Below are positions 23,301-37,400 of a DNA stretch of 64,000 nt, piece after piece. The stretch's first letter is position 1; the number at the start of each line of letters is the position of its first letter. Origin of the DNA: Micropterus salmoides (taxonomy: Eukaryota; Chordata; Actinopteri; Centrarchiformes; Centrarchidae); NCBI RefSeq assembly GCF_014851395.1, contig NW_024041151.1, positions 31,759,755 through 31,823,754 of the forward strand, read 5' to 3'. The translations under genes and the position numbers were made by a program. The notes under the pieces are model-generated. The model had not been told where the DNA came from. It searched no databases and saw nothing but the letters and a program-made list of their open reading frames with translations.

Positions 23301-26300
23301 ATGCATTGTGGATAATGTAGGCACGAGCTTTTCACAAGGAGGAGGAATATGTTCCATAAACACTAATAATATCTCTGGTTCTGCGGGGTCGATTTGATCC
23401 TTCTTTTTTTTAACTGTCCATCGTGACTCAGATGACTTATTGGAGTGCAATGCTAAATCGTTAGAGTACTCCTTTAAAGGAGACCTATTATACTGCTTTT
23501 CCAGTTCTATATTGTAGTTCTGTGACTCATGTATGGCAGCTTTGCATGATTCAAAGTTCAATATATTATACTGGCTCTTCGTGTAGGCCTTCATTTCAGC
23601 CTCTGTCTGAAACAAGCTGGAGATGCTCTTTTCATCGTGAATCACTACATGCATACTGCAAACAAGTTCACAGTACAGCTGCAATGAGTAGTTGATTAAT
23701 CAAATCGATTAGTTGACTATTAAATGAATTGACAACTATTTTGATAATCGAAAAGCAAAATTCTCTGATTCCAGCTTCTTAAATGTGAATATTTTCTGGT
23801 TTCTTTCCTCCTATGATGGTAAACTGAATATCTTTGGGTTGTGAACAAAACAAGGAATTAGATTTTATTTAATTGATCTGATAAACATTTTTCACATTCA
23901 TTCAGCTGTTGAAAGTAAAGCTTGTCTGCTCATAAAACATGCAGTGATTCCTCAGTAAGGTGGTTGGCCTTTACGGTCTGCCGTGGGTCTGTGGAAATAT
24001 GTTTACAGCAGGCTTGTCCAACTAATAGTCTGTCCCCCCTCCTACAGCAGAAGCTTTGTTAATCATACTTCAGAGATGGGGGGCCAAACAGGAAGGGTTC
24101 GGAGTTTTCTGATTTGTTCATGACTAAATCTCTGTAATGTTTTGCTGGTGCCTTTCTGCTTCACATTCCTGCTCTTCCCTCAGACTGTTTGGGTGAAGGA
24201 AAGAATGACTAAGAGCTGGTTTGGAGAAAGATAAACAATTGACACCAGAGCTTTGTGCTACATGTATCCAAAAGCTTTCTTTTTCGCTGTGGACTCTAGC
24301 TTCCTCAGACTTAGCTTGGTATGCATATGCTTATCAGAGAGCCATAGCCCCACCACAACCTTCCCAATCTCATTTATTGTCTTGTCTATGAGTAAATATT
24401 TGAAGGTAAGTGCCTGCTTTTTATGAGATGGCTATTGTTGTTTTAACTCAGTCAGGGGGGATGGGGTTACACTTGTGTAAGCTGTCTCTGTGATGCGGAC
24501 TCACAGGGTGGGAAGATAGCATCAGAGCCAGTTAAGTGGAAATTCCATTGCTGGCAAGTGATACTATCTGACAATCCAGAGAGTGCCATGATACAGTCAT
24601 TGCCAAAAAGAGTGCTGTCAGCAGAGGTCAGACGCACGAAAACCCCTTCAGTAATCCAATCTCAAAATTGAAAATCGAATGTGTACCCAACGATTGAATA
24701 TTCAAATATTTGGGTCCAGCCCTAAAAATCACACACTAGCATAGCATGCCCTTGTAAAGTTGGTAGTAGGTGTTAGCAAACTAAACTTGTTTCCACATAA
24801 GTAGACACTTAGTAGCATTATCATTCATTTGCCTAATGAATATTAGTTCTATATTCGCTGTTCATTTTGCCCTGCTATGGGCTCCACCAGCTACCGAGAA
24901 ACATATCTTACTCTTTAGTTGCTAAATGTCTGCTGTCATACCTGTGCAGGTAGTGTACCGCGGCTTTATCAGAGCATGTTCACTGAAAACAGCTGCCTGC
25001 TGCTGCTGGAAACAGGGAGCAAGGAGACTGAACAGGAAAGATGCAGGCCATGAAACTAACATTAACACCTTTCTATAACATTGATGGGAAAATGAATTAT
25101 ATACTGATCATTTTCTGTGGTTTTGTCACTACAAGCTGCTCCTTTCACATTACATTTTTAAAATGAAAATATTAAAAAATGATTATGTTAAGGACAATAT
25201 TACACTGGAATAAGTTCACATCATGACTCCATGAATTGCACAATTAACTAACCTCAAGGTTAGCCGTGCTGTAAATATTTACATAGACATAAATAGATAT
25301 AATATTTAATATTTAAGGAGCATTTTTTACCTAACAAGGTCATAGCAGGTCAGCATTGATAGCCTCTACTTTGTGCACACACTGATGCAATATGATGCTA
25401 AAGCACCAACATTTTTTAGTGTTCTTGGTGTGACAAACACCCAACAGAAAATAAGCTCAGATTTTAGAGAGATACATTTAATATTAGCATACACAAGGCA
25501 ATTCAAGTGGTATTTTTTGCATACAAAGTCTAGTCACACACATGAGCAGCCAGAGGGACTACTGATCTACTGAGTTTGCACCTTTTTCACCAATGATGAA
25601 TTTGCATCCCTGAAATATAATACAGTATAATACAACAGGAAGATGTAATGTGTAGCAATGTGAGCAGTGCTATTTCAGAAACAAACTTTGTGTATTGACT
25701 GTTATTTTGCTCGCATTGTTTTGAGGTCTTTAGAATAGTCTTTAGAAAGTTGGGCTCATGGCATGGCACAGATAGTACAGGTAAAATGATTTGTTTTTAG
25801 TTCTAAGGGATTTAATTTCCACTTCTTAGGACTAGGTACTAACAAGCCACAACATTCACTGAATGCTTGGTTGTTACTCAAGAAGCTATGGAGGCCTTAT
25901 CTGCTGTAGGAGAGCTCAGCTAGCTTTCCGCTGTCGCTTCCCCTATTACCCGCAGTGTCATCCGCTCCAGTCCTCCCCTCGTTTTGGCAAAGGTTTTGCA
26001 TTTGGGTTAACAAATAGACGCAGATACTTTCAAAGTACTTCAGGGATGAGGGATCATATATTGTGCATCACAGCCTCATTGATAAGCTGCTCTGTGCGTT
26101 CATCTGCAGCATGCCCCTCATTCATCTGTCTTCACTCTCATACTACGCTCATAGAGGATCTGCCATCTTGCTGTTGACAATCAATCAGAAAATGTCATCT
26201 CAAAAGAGAAAATAAAATTGGGCAAAAATCAATGCAGCAGAGGTAATGCAATTCAATAGCATCTTTTTGTTAGTTATTTTCTGACCTGTACACACATACC

Positions 26301-28371
26301 CAGTGTCCGGGAATGGCCACTTGATGTGCGTTTTCAGTCATTTTAATATAGACAGAGATCAGATCTGATACACAGCTAAAACACTGGGATGGAGATCAGT
26401 TTTGTTTTTAAACAAATAAGTCGTAATGTGGAAGTAGCCTCTTTCTGCATCTGCATTCAGCCCCCCTCGAGCTCAGAAAGTCTCTTGCAGCATGGAGGGA
26501 GACACAGTGCCCATTCCGACACTGCTGAAGACCTGGTTTGTAAAAAGGTTCAATTATTTGGACATATTTTATATTTAAAAAATCAGATGTGTGATCCTAC
26601 ATCTCAGTGTACAAGTGAACATTTAGCCCACTTTGTAGAAAATACCGATATGTATTGTATATCGGAATTCAGCCGGGATATGATTTTAGTCCATATCGCC
26701 CAGCCCTATGAACCATAACTATCTTTGATGTATAAAATCAGTGGAGCGAGTTGCCCTTAAACACTTAAAAAAAGTACTGCATAATGTCAAAAGCAGGCAG
26801 AGCAAGCAGAGTGAATAGTGGATTCAGAGATCTGTCAGGTTTTCAGAAACATGACCTCAAATAAATGTTAGTGCTGCTCTGTGTCAGCTCACGTTATTAA
26901 AACATTTGCAAACAACTATAAGAAAACACACGCCAGACTGTACTGTATTATACTTTAATATACCAGACTTTACTGCTGTATGCTACACTGTACTATTAAA
27001 CTATACTGTACTATACTATACCTTACTATGCTGTACCAAACTATACTATACTGTACTATACAAAATCACTTTCTCCCCTGCATTCTGCTACCCTCATGCA
27101 CTCTTCTTTGAGCTATTTTCTGTTGGAGCTGCAGAACAAAAAGCCTTGAGTGAGTGCATGGTGTAACTTCAGAGCAGTTTGGGCTGCTTCCATCAGCTCC
27201 ACTGACCCTTAGCTTTTATGGGGAGGTCATAATTTCAGGGCATCTTCTGTGTCCTTCACTGTTGAGAGAAGTTGTGTGTTGGACAGGACACATTAAGTGA
27301 TTTGTTCAAATACAAGTAACACATTCCAAAACGTTACATTCAGACTTTCCATCCCACTCTTCACTGGCTTGGGAGAGTAATAATTTAGAATTTCCGCTCT
27401 AATGGTTTTGTCTGTATTGGCCTCATTTCACTCCCTTTCCCTGATAGATCAGTCTATCAGACAGGACATTGCTTGTGGTGATCATAAATGGCTTCTCTGC
27501 AAAATTAGCCTGTCATTAAGTTTATGGAAGGGTAGTTCACCATTTCGGTCCAACATCTGCCATTCCTGTTTCAACCAGTAACAGACTGAGGAAGGTATGC
27601 TCAACCCACACTGCACAATTATCTAAGTTCATAACAGTTATGTTTCAGTTACTGACCAGGGGCAGAGGCAGACGTGAACATTCATGGCTTAGCCCAAACC
27701 GGTGGGTTAGGGGATAAGCAATTGGCCAGATATATATATTTAAAATTTACTTTGCACAGTGGGGGCTGAATTGGATATCTAGAACTAGATTGACCAGGAC
27801 TTTACTTTTACACTGGGGTATTAATGTGTGCCCCTCCAGCTGTAGACCTTAGTAATGTATACAGCTGTGATTCTACTGGATTTTACAGGCAAAGACAAAT
27901 ATTATTTGTCATGTCTGCTGTAAGAATTTAGTGGAGACAGAGTAGGGAGAAGCTCAGGTGCCTTTCACGACAAATCACAGGTTGGAGTAGGCGGGACATT
28001 AAAAAAGGTGGCCGCGCTATAGCAAACTTTCGAAGCATTGAACTTGTTCTGAGTTCACGGGTTTTATTATTGACAAATGAGAGACTGACCACCATGTAGA
28101 GAATTTTTCTGTGGTTGACTTTTCAGTCATGTTTAACTCCTTTGACACTATTTGCTTCAATCCATTGAGGTTAAACTTACCCAGCAACATCATTTTGCTT
28201 CTAGAGTAACTCTGCCGTCAAGAAATGCAACAAACTCATTTGGCTCTCTGCTAACTGGTAAATCGCCCCTCACCGAAAAATCAAGGAAAAGTTGGAAGTG
28301 AGGGTAGAAAATGTTAAAGGGTGGAGGATGGGGGTTAACAGAGACAAAGGTCAGAGGACTGAAAGGCAGGA

Positions 28372-28410
<39 letters not shown>

Positions 28411-31400
28411 AACAGTTTCAACAGGAGAGGGAAGGAAAGTGTTGAGGTGTGCCAGAGGGCCCTCAGTCAGAACCCCAGTAGATGCAGCCGTGGCCTGGCC
28501 TCTCAGATCTCAAAGGACCCTTTCATGGTGGAGGCAGCAGGCTGTTGGAATGCAGCAGCCAGCAGTCTTATTCAGCTCTGGGTGGAAAAGCATCCTATTG
28601 CCCCTAATGCCTCAATTTCCAAGGCTGTGGATCCATCCCATCAATCACAGTCACTGCCTGATATGATGCATGCGAACTCTACTCAGTTTTTGGTTATCTT
28701 GGTTTCTTCTAGTGTACTGATATAACATTAGTTTACTGTACTGTAAGTGTTGTTGCCTGCAAGGTATATATTATATATATCGGCCGATATGAACTAATTG
28801 CATTTAATTGGCATCGGTGCTGCACATGCGCAAAAGTGGTTCTGTCAGTCAAAGAATGTTACCGCAAATTTCCTTGATCATAAATCTAGCTAGCTAGCTA
28901 CTAGTGCTTCCAGTCTAGACAGGGCGTCTCATATGGATGCTGAAGGGTACCTTTAGCATCAAATAATGCTTTGTCAACCTTTCTGAAAGCACCAGTATTT
29001 GACTCCCTGAGATGAGAACAGACAACACACAAGTAATTATGAACAGGCACATTTGTGGTAACCTTCTTTGGCGGACCACTTCTGCGCTTGTGCAGATAGG
29101 GATCTGGCAGGCAGTACGGATTTGGTACCTACAGGCTGTGTTATTGGTGAGTTGGTAATTTGTCACGTTAATAACATGACTTAAAATATAACAAAAACAG
29201 CCAGTGACTCTATTTATCAGACTCTATTCATCATTTAAAAAAAAAAACAATGTTTTTAGTTTTGATAAATCTTATGTGCTGTCGCTGTCATCTCTTCCCT
29301 ATTTTACAAGAAGTGAAACAGCGCCTCTAAATACTGTGCGTTGGATGTGTGGTGAAACACTATATTGCACCACCGTAGACTGACCTGCAGTCTGACTATG
29401 CGGGGAGGCCAGGAAGAGCTGGCATCTCTTTGTGAAAAAAATGAAATGATTAACCAATTAGATGAGGCCACTGTCATGCCACTGCCTAACTGTGATTAGT
29501 CAAGATGATGCCAAGGGAAGCCAGCCGCTGTCTGGCTTCACACCAATCAAATCACAGCATGCGATCATTCAGATGAAATAACGGGAGCTGTTAGCAACTT
29601 TAGCTGGTGCAGTTATGGAGGGTGGAGATTTGGAGTTTTTATAAATAGTTTACATAAACTACCACTACAGCAGCAACTTAAAATTATATCTGACAGAAGA
29701 CCAATGCCAAAACTGGAGCTGTGCGTGGAGAGGAAAAGGGGGTTTTGGACCTTCAATGAGGAAAACTATATCCGTACAGAGTGGCTAGCTAGTAGCGCCA
29801 AACTTCAATTGACTCTGTTGTTGCGGAAATTCTATAACTTGGTTATTGACCACTTCGCCACCACGAAAGACAGGAGAATGGCCTTTTCAGATAGAGATTT
29901 TTGATGTGGTTAAATTGTTGGTTTTGCTTTGCTTGCCTGGATTTAGCTGCTGAATGAACAGTCCACTGAAGTAACCATATTGTTTTTACTGCGGTTGTGT
30001 ATGTATATGAGCACCACAGACAGCACCTGCCACAGGGCACTGGGCTAGGTTAGGCTACCTGAATAATTGTTTTTACTCTCTTGGTCTGGTACTCGGTTGT
30101 TAGTCTTGATTGATGTTGTGTTATAAACATTTGGCCAAGCATTAAATAAGAAGTACGTAGGCCTATTTGATACATTCCCCAACTGCTACTATTCAAATGT
30201 AAAACTGCAAACGTCTTCTGATTGAGCTTGTGAATGCTTTTTTTATTCTAAACCGAAGCATATTTGTACTGTGCACTATAAGCAGCGGTATGTATGATAT
30301 TTCTTTAAAGTATGATTAAATTCTGTGTAAAATTATACCTTGCACTGTAAGAGCACAATACATTAGATAATTGCCCTCCAAAAGGGACATCTCCTCTCAC
30401 TTGGCTTCCCCAAAAACCGACAGCCCCCATCACTTGTCCTCTCCTGAAAACACTGATGACCTGCTAACTCTCCTGTTTTTCACTGCCTTCTCCCGGCTTC
30501 CTCCTGGCTCACAGCAGCGTGTTTAATGTTACAGTAGTTGGGTGTTGAAAGATACGCTGCTGACAAACTTGATTGCAGATTTATTTCTGAAACAGGGTGG
30601 CAGTTCCAGCAAACAGTCCAATCATTTCTCAATTAACTATAGTGTTTAACTTATTCTAAATATATATGCGAGCTGTTTGTCTGTAGTTAGTCAACGTGTC
30701 GGAAATGATTAAAGCAGACCGGATATTAAAATAAACGTGAGCCAACACGGCTTCCTGCCAGACAAAGTCATCTAGCTCCTCTTTCTAATGCGAAACATAG
30801 TTATAGTTAAATGAAATCTCAAAGTTGTAGACAGTCATGTAGTATTAGGGTTGTTCAGCAGCAGGTCACTGTATCATAGACGACATATTTTAGAGCCAGA
30901 TGGTGGTTGAGGAATGGTTTCTTGTAGCTTTTGTTAGAATTAAAAAGTGCTGGTACAGACATAAAGTAGATGTGAATATGCTACATTGAAAGTAGTTGTG
31001 ACAGAAGATTATGTGTATGGTAAAATACAAATGCTTATTCTCTCCCACTCTCTGTTTACAGATTGCTGAAAAAGTTGCACCTTCTAGCAGCAAATATTTA
31101 TAGATGTGCAAATAAGTTGTCGAGACTGTAATCTATTTTATTAATATTTATAATCCATTTAGGAAAAGATATCAGTGGTTCCCATTCGTTCATTTATTTG
31201 TGGCAGCCCACCACAATATCAATGCTGACCGCCACATATTGATTATCGTTTTTTTTACTAGGCCTACTTAAAACCGTATTTGACTGCAGAGCACCGTAGC
31301 GCATTGGCGCTGCACTTCCTCTCGCTCTCTCTCCCTCTCACTCATGAACACAGCTGCACGAGTCGAAAATACACTACTGCTGGTAACGCTGTTAAATCAA

Positions 31401-34400
31401 TTATTGTTATTTCAGTGTTTTTATTTTTTATTTATTTGTAAAGGGACAATGTACACTGATCAACATTCAAAATAAATTTAAATGTACCTGAGTTAGCCAC
31501 AGGCTAGTTTTCATTGGCAGTCCCTTTGCTTAATGTTGTTAGGCATCCTTAAATAATAAACTAATATAATACAATAAAATACATACAATACAATAGTTAT
31601 TTAATAATTGACACTGTGTTAAAAATGATAAACAATCAATTAAACAAAATGAGCAGATAAGATCCTATAAGTTGATGACACAGTTATCGGTGATGGGTAG
31701 GCCGACCTGATGATATTATATCATATTATTTAATGCCATGACTTGACTCTCAAATTATCCTTCTCATATTATTATAATTTGATACTTAATTGCATATTAA
31801 ATCACAATATTGGTTAAAAAAAAATTGCAATTAGATTATTTTCCAAAATCGTTCAGCCCTACTTCTAAGTGCTTCATAGTGCTTTCTTTCTTCAGCTATA
31901 GCTCCTGGTCTGTTGAAAGGTGTGCTTAATCCACATGACCAAAGGAACATTTTCTTAGTTTATTTGAAGCATACTGAGATCTTTGGAAAGTCTGATTGTT
32001 TCATTGTTCTCTACCACCTCACCCAGTCTGGCTGTAAGGCAAACTGGGCTTTTGCACATACTCACAATGGATACTCTGGCTCTTTATGATTGGGCCTGGC
32101 TCTCCCTCGGAGCTAATCAGGCACATGTGAGCAGACACAGCGTATGGCTCAGTTAATAGATCGACTTGACTTGGCATTGGCTCCTGCCGTCCCTGTGATA
32201 CAGACCATGTGCTTGACAGATGTGGGTAGTGGAGGAAATTGGTGGTGCTGAGGACATTAGTGAGTTTAATCCAGTCATAGATGTAGGTAGACATGGAGAA
32301 AAGTCTCCTTAAGTATGAGAAACTAGCCTAAATATTTCTGTCTCGCCTGCAGAGGCTGGATTTGTATGCACTCTGTCTTGGCCATGCCCCGGAGATCATC
32401 TCTAGTCTTTCTTGAAAATCTATATCCTCCAAGATAATCAAGAACATCTGACCAGCCCAAACTTTTAGACATCCATGTGCTGTTTTCTAAACATCATAGC
32501 AGTTATCAATGCACTGCAAGGACAAAACACTAAACTTACTAACTTTGCTGTGGTCATACACAGACCACTGCTCCCATCTGTTAGAGATCTAAAACAGAAA
32601 CTAAATGGAAACAACAGAGTGAATTTGTTCCTGAAAGAACATTAAATAACAGTGAGAACAGCAGTGGACAGGTAAACCACATAGCTTAGATATTAAAGGT
32701 GTACCCCAGTATTGCATTTCCATGTAGTTAGGGGATTCACTGGAGAAAGAGATGAGATTTCCCACAATGCACCAAATAGCGTCTTTTTATTAAACCTGCC
32801 CTGCATTGCAGACATCCACGTCTTTCTATGACTCCAGTTTGTAATGCTGACTGTGATATCTTGAGATATCAATTATCAGATGCAGAGAATTCATCATATG
32901 GTGAGCTGGCTTTAACATTGCAACACAACCAACCAGACCAACATAACATACATAATCCCACTATGCAACCTTAAGTGAGAGAACAGCCCTACCTCTAACA
33001 GGGTTGTGTAGAACAGTAGCCTGTTCTGGATACGGTTCCAGGTTGGCAAAGCTCAGACGCTAAAGAATCTCACCCTGGATCTTTTGTCTCCCCTTGGTCT
33101 TTTTTTGGCTGGACTACAGTCTGCCCCTGACGTATGTAGTGATTGATGAAGTTACACCATTGGTTGGTCAGATGATCAGCTGACTTGAGGGCGCATCCAC
33201 TTCAATACCGGCAGATCCGACGACTTAAAGATGGTGTTGTCTGCCATCTGGTCCGGAGCAAGGTGTCTGGCTGAATTGTCATCAAATTCATTACACATTC
33301 ATTGTCCCTAGAGAAGCATGTCTTGGGTGACCCCCTAACTATTTCTACAGTTCCACATCATGTCAAAATGTCTGTTAGACTTTCATAACAAGGTATCGCA
33401 AAATGGGTCCATGACATGACATGCATATTTTTGTGTCTGAGTGAATTCTTTTCTGTTATGAGAAAAGAATTCTGTCTGAATTTTAATCAATTCACAACAT
33501 TTATTACTTTATTCTACAAAACCCAGTTTGTATGAATACATTTTCACAACATTATAATGCTATATATTATTTTATGTTCTGGCATCTAAAACTCCCAAAA
33601 TGTCAGGTGGTGCAACTGTCTGTGCAAATAAACAGATTAAAAAAATATTTTAAATTGTGTTGTAAGGATATTAATTTCAAAATAAAATATTGTGGCATGA
33701 TGTTATGTTTAAACCTTTCAAATAAACCAAATTTTACTACCGTAAAATTTATGATCCCACAAGGATGCGCTCTTTCATATTAATGGCCCATTGGCCTTCA
33801 AGCACCACCTTCAAGAGAAGCCTACCCTACAAATAGTTCCTTAAGTAGTTCCTTTTGTCCAACACTTTTATATTGTTGATAATATAGTTGATTATAATAA
33901 ATATACCATCCGAGAGTCAGACTTGACTTGTTTTATTTCTGCTTTAATTTTAACGCTTGTATTCTCTATTGCAATTTCTGCAGGTGATCCAGGTCTGTCA
34001 GTGGATACAGATGGTCTGTCTGAAGCTCAGAGTGGAGCTGCACCCACAGCTGAAGGTAAGTTAAAAACTTTTCTGAGTTGTTATCAATGTGTACAGTTGT
34101 GTCAATTAAAAATCACCTACCAATACTCACTAAAGCTCACTAATCACTATGCTGGATCTTATTTGTTTAACGTTAGTCGTGCTGTTGAGAAGTACAGGGC
34201 AGACTGGTAAACCATTACATAACAAATTGTAATTTTACATTTCTGTTTGTGTATAGATTAGCTAAACAAAGAAGATACATTGTGTAAATTAGTTGGTAGG
34301 CATATTTTTGAGATTGACTGTTTCCCAGTTCTTTAAAGCCTAGTTCACACTGCACGATTTTAAGCCCCATTTGCGGGTTGGTGATCTTGGCGACCGTCAG

Positions 34401-37400
34401 GCTGTGATCAGGGGTAAATCAGCGATCGATTGGCAGCCGATTGGCATGTGTGAACTACGCAACGACTCAGCAAAACGGCTCCATGGCGCAACTCTGACAC
34501 GTTGCTGACACATCGCAGACGTCTGTCAGATATCTAACACGCCAAATATCTGGAAGAGTCAGCCCACTCGACATCCCATCCAGCCAATGAGAGCAGGCAG
34601 CTTCTTTTCACCACAAAACACTTTTTACTCCCCTCCAGCTCTCTCTGTAGCTCAGACAATCCCTGCTACCTGCGTGTGCTAATCCATTCTTTCACCCAGA
34701 TCTTTAGACCATGGTGGAAACGCACACAACAATGAGCTGAAGAAGCTTTTAGTTCCTTGAAAAGATATCCGGGGACTTTTGAATGAGACACGGCTATAAG
34801 TTGAATTTGTTGATTATAATATTATTGTGGTTTATTACAACTGAAGTTTTATTTGTGTAGTTTTGTCCATCCTTTCTATTGGTCAGGGTAACATTGTATT
34901 CACCAGGTTAATTCCTGATTTTTTTGCAACAAATCTGATAATCAGTCTTTTCTTTTTCCAAACTAAGTTTTCTCAGCCAGTCTTTCCTCCAGAAGTTAGT
35001 GTTAGCGAACTCATGGCAACAGTCAGGCCTCTTAGATGTATTAAAGAGTAGAGTATGTTAATGGTTGTACCTTCTGGTTTAAGCCCCTTAGTTCTGCCAT
35101 GCAGCGTGGTGGGTGTTCAGTGCAGCCTCACGCCCTGTGAGCATCAGTCATGTGATAATTTAAGGGGAAGTTTCAACACTGCTGCAGCAGGGTCTGTTTA
35201 ATACCAGGGTAGGGAAATGGAATGTTACAAAGTGAGGACTGTTTGCATTGACCCTCAGTTCTCCAGGGACCAAAGTGAGCACTAAGCAGTGAAAGTTTTC
35301 ATGAACATTTTGGAATTATTCTTTCGAACAGAACAAAAACTCAATTATTCTTTCCTTGTTACAATCATTATTTCAGGTGTAGCACATATGACACATTTAA
35401 GTAGTAAGTGTAGTAAGGATATTCACAGAGGTCTCTCTTTGTAATTCAGTCTAGGGTTGAATAGTCATTTAAAATTGTAGCGAAATCGCAAAACTCTCAA
35501 CTCAAATTCATCCTCAGCACTGCTCTATTGATAATAGAATAATGTTTATTTCAATTTACCATATTTACAATTGCTTCTGTATGAATTTATATTGTCTGCC
35601 ATGTAGCAGAAGGGAGTTCTCAATTTCTTTATATAACCTGTTATACTGTGACAATAAATGTACCTACCTACCTAAAATGGCCTACTGCAATTTTCAAATC
35701 GCAGGAGGCACAGTAATTAAGTGTAATGTGTGTGAACAGATCCCTGCAAAAATCACACCATAATTCATTTAAATATTTTTCAATGAGAATGAGAATACCG
35801 ATGTTAAAAAGACCATTCCCTCTAATTTCAAAAATCATATCGCAAATGCAGTAAGAGTCAAAATAATTGAGTAACCAAAGTTGATCTTATTACAGTCTTC
35901 ATCCGCATCATACCTTGCTCACTTGTGATGGAGATCAATTGTTACATGTGACCTAAGTATAAAAGAGATATAAAATATTTAATTATATAATAGAATTATA
36001 GAAATACAACATTGTTGTAAAGCAGTCCTGCTCATTTATTTGAAGTATTTACAGGCTTGTTACCAAGCTTCAATTGTAAAAAGCTGAAGCATAAGAGCAA
36101 GCAGATGGCGTCATGAATGCACCATAATTCAGCAGAAGTCTTAGGCACACTTATGTGGGCTGCTTTTTTGCCACATTTCATGTATCATTTCACTTCATCA
36201 GTGGGGCACGGAGACTTGTTTGCAGCAGAGGTAACATTACGTTAGGTCTGGGATTGTGAAGAGAACTGAAGGAGGCAGATTCAATAAGTGAGTGACAATT
36301 AAATAAGGTGGAAAATGAAGTATATTTAAAACGGTGAAATAAGAAACAAGCTACTACAAATAGTGAAAACATACCCGCTAATTAGCTAATGTTATATCCA
36401 TACAGGCTTCTGAGCCCAGTTATGGTGCTCGCCCGGCTCCGGCTCGACACTGGCTCCGCTCTGCATCAGCAGAAGCAAAATGTTGTTATTAATTTGTCAT
36501 TTCAATGTTAAATAGTGCCATAACCAGGGCATTGACAGAGACACCATTCTATTCAAGCAGGTGGTTTTTACAGTTTATGTGTGGTGGTAATTGTCTCATG
36601 TGAAACCAGCTACCTCAGCAGTCACTACTAATGCATGCACATGCTAAGAGTAGCATTTTGGCATTTTGATTCTTGGAGGCTGTGACCTCAACTCCAGGAC
36701 CCCAAGACCACTAGATGATAGACCTTACAGGTAGACGTTGGTGTGGCTGATGGTGTTATATCAAGCACTCCAGCTATAGGTAATGTGCAACAGAGATCTA
36801 CTGTTGGTCCACTGCTCTTGCTATCAGCTATATAAAAAAGATAATTTTTCCGTTTGCAGCTTTACAATCTGCAAAGTATACAATTCAGTTTGCCTGTAGA
36901 CCAACTGTTTACATTGTTCTTATAGTCATGACATACCCTGAATGCAACATTGATTCCTAAGGCTGAGTATACTCTTATCAATCCTCAGTGTTTATTTTCA
37001 GGCTTTTAATCACTATTGCAAGAACCATTCAAGCTGGTTTTGATCTCCAGATCAACTGTTTCATCCTTCCCTCCTGCCTTGCCCTCACACACTTATTGAG
37101 TCATTCAGAGAGTTGCAGTACATCCTTAAATGAAGGATAAAGACGTTATAATTAAAGAGCTGCTTGTTGACATCACTCATCTGTAGCCTGCTCTGTGGAG
37201 AGCTCTGCTTTGACCAGGATGGGAAGCTGGGCTCACATCTCTGTTTTTCCGTTGTGTAAACGCCAGAGCTTGGCTGCTGCTCGAAATGCAGATGGTACTG
37301 AGAGCCAAGGGATTTTTGAGTGTGTGTGTTTATCAATATCTCTGCACCGCCACCATTCCTCTTTATTTCCATATACAGTAATGTGCATAACTAATAGGGA

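Noticed and set aside
23262..23684. 140-codon minus-strand frame as a gene
   Set aside because: No recognisable domain, low-complexity composition, no splice or repeat support.
26906..27166. Tyrosine-rich 86-codon frame
   Set aside because: It comes from an imperfect TACTA simple repeat with no splice or domain support.
28190..28666. Cysteine-valine and threonine-histidine repeat proteins
   Set aside because: They are translations of the (CA)n microsatellite on either strand.
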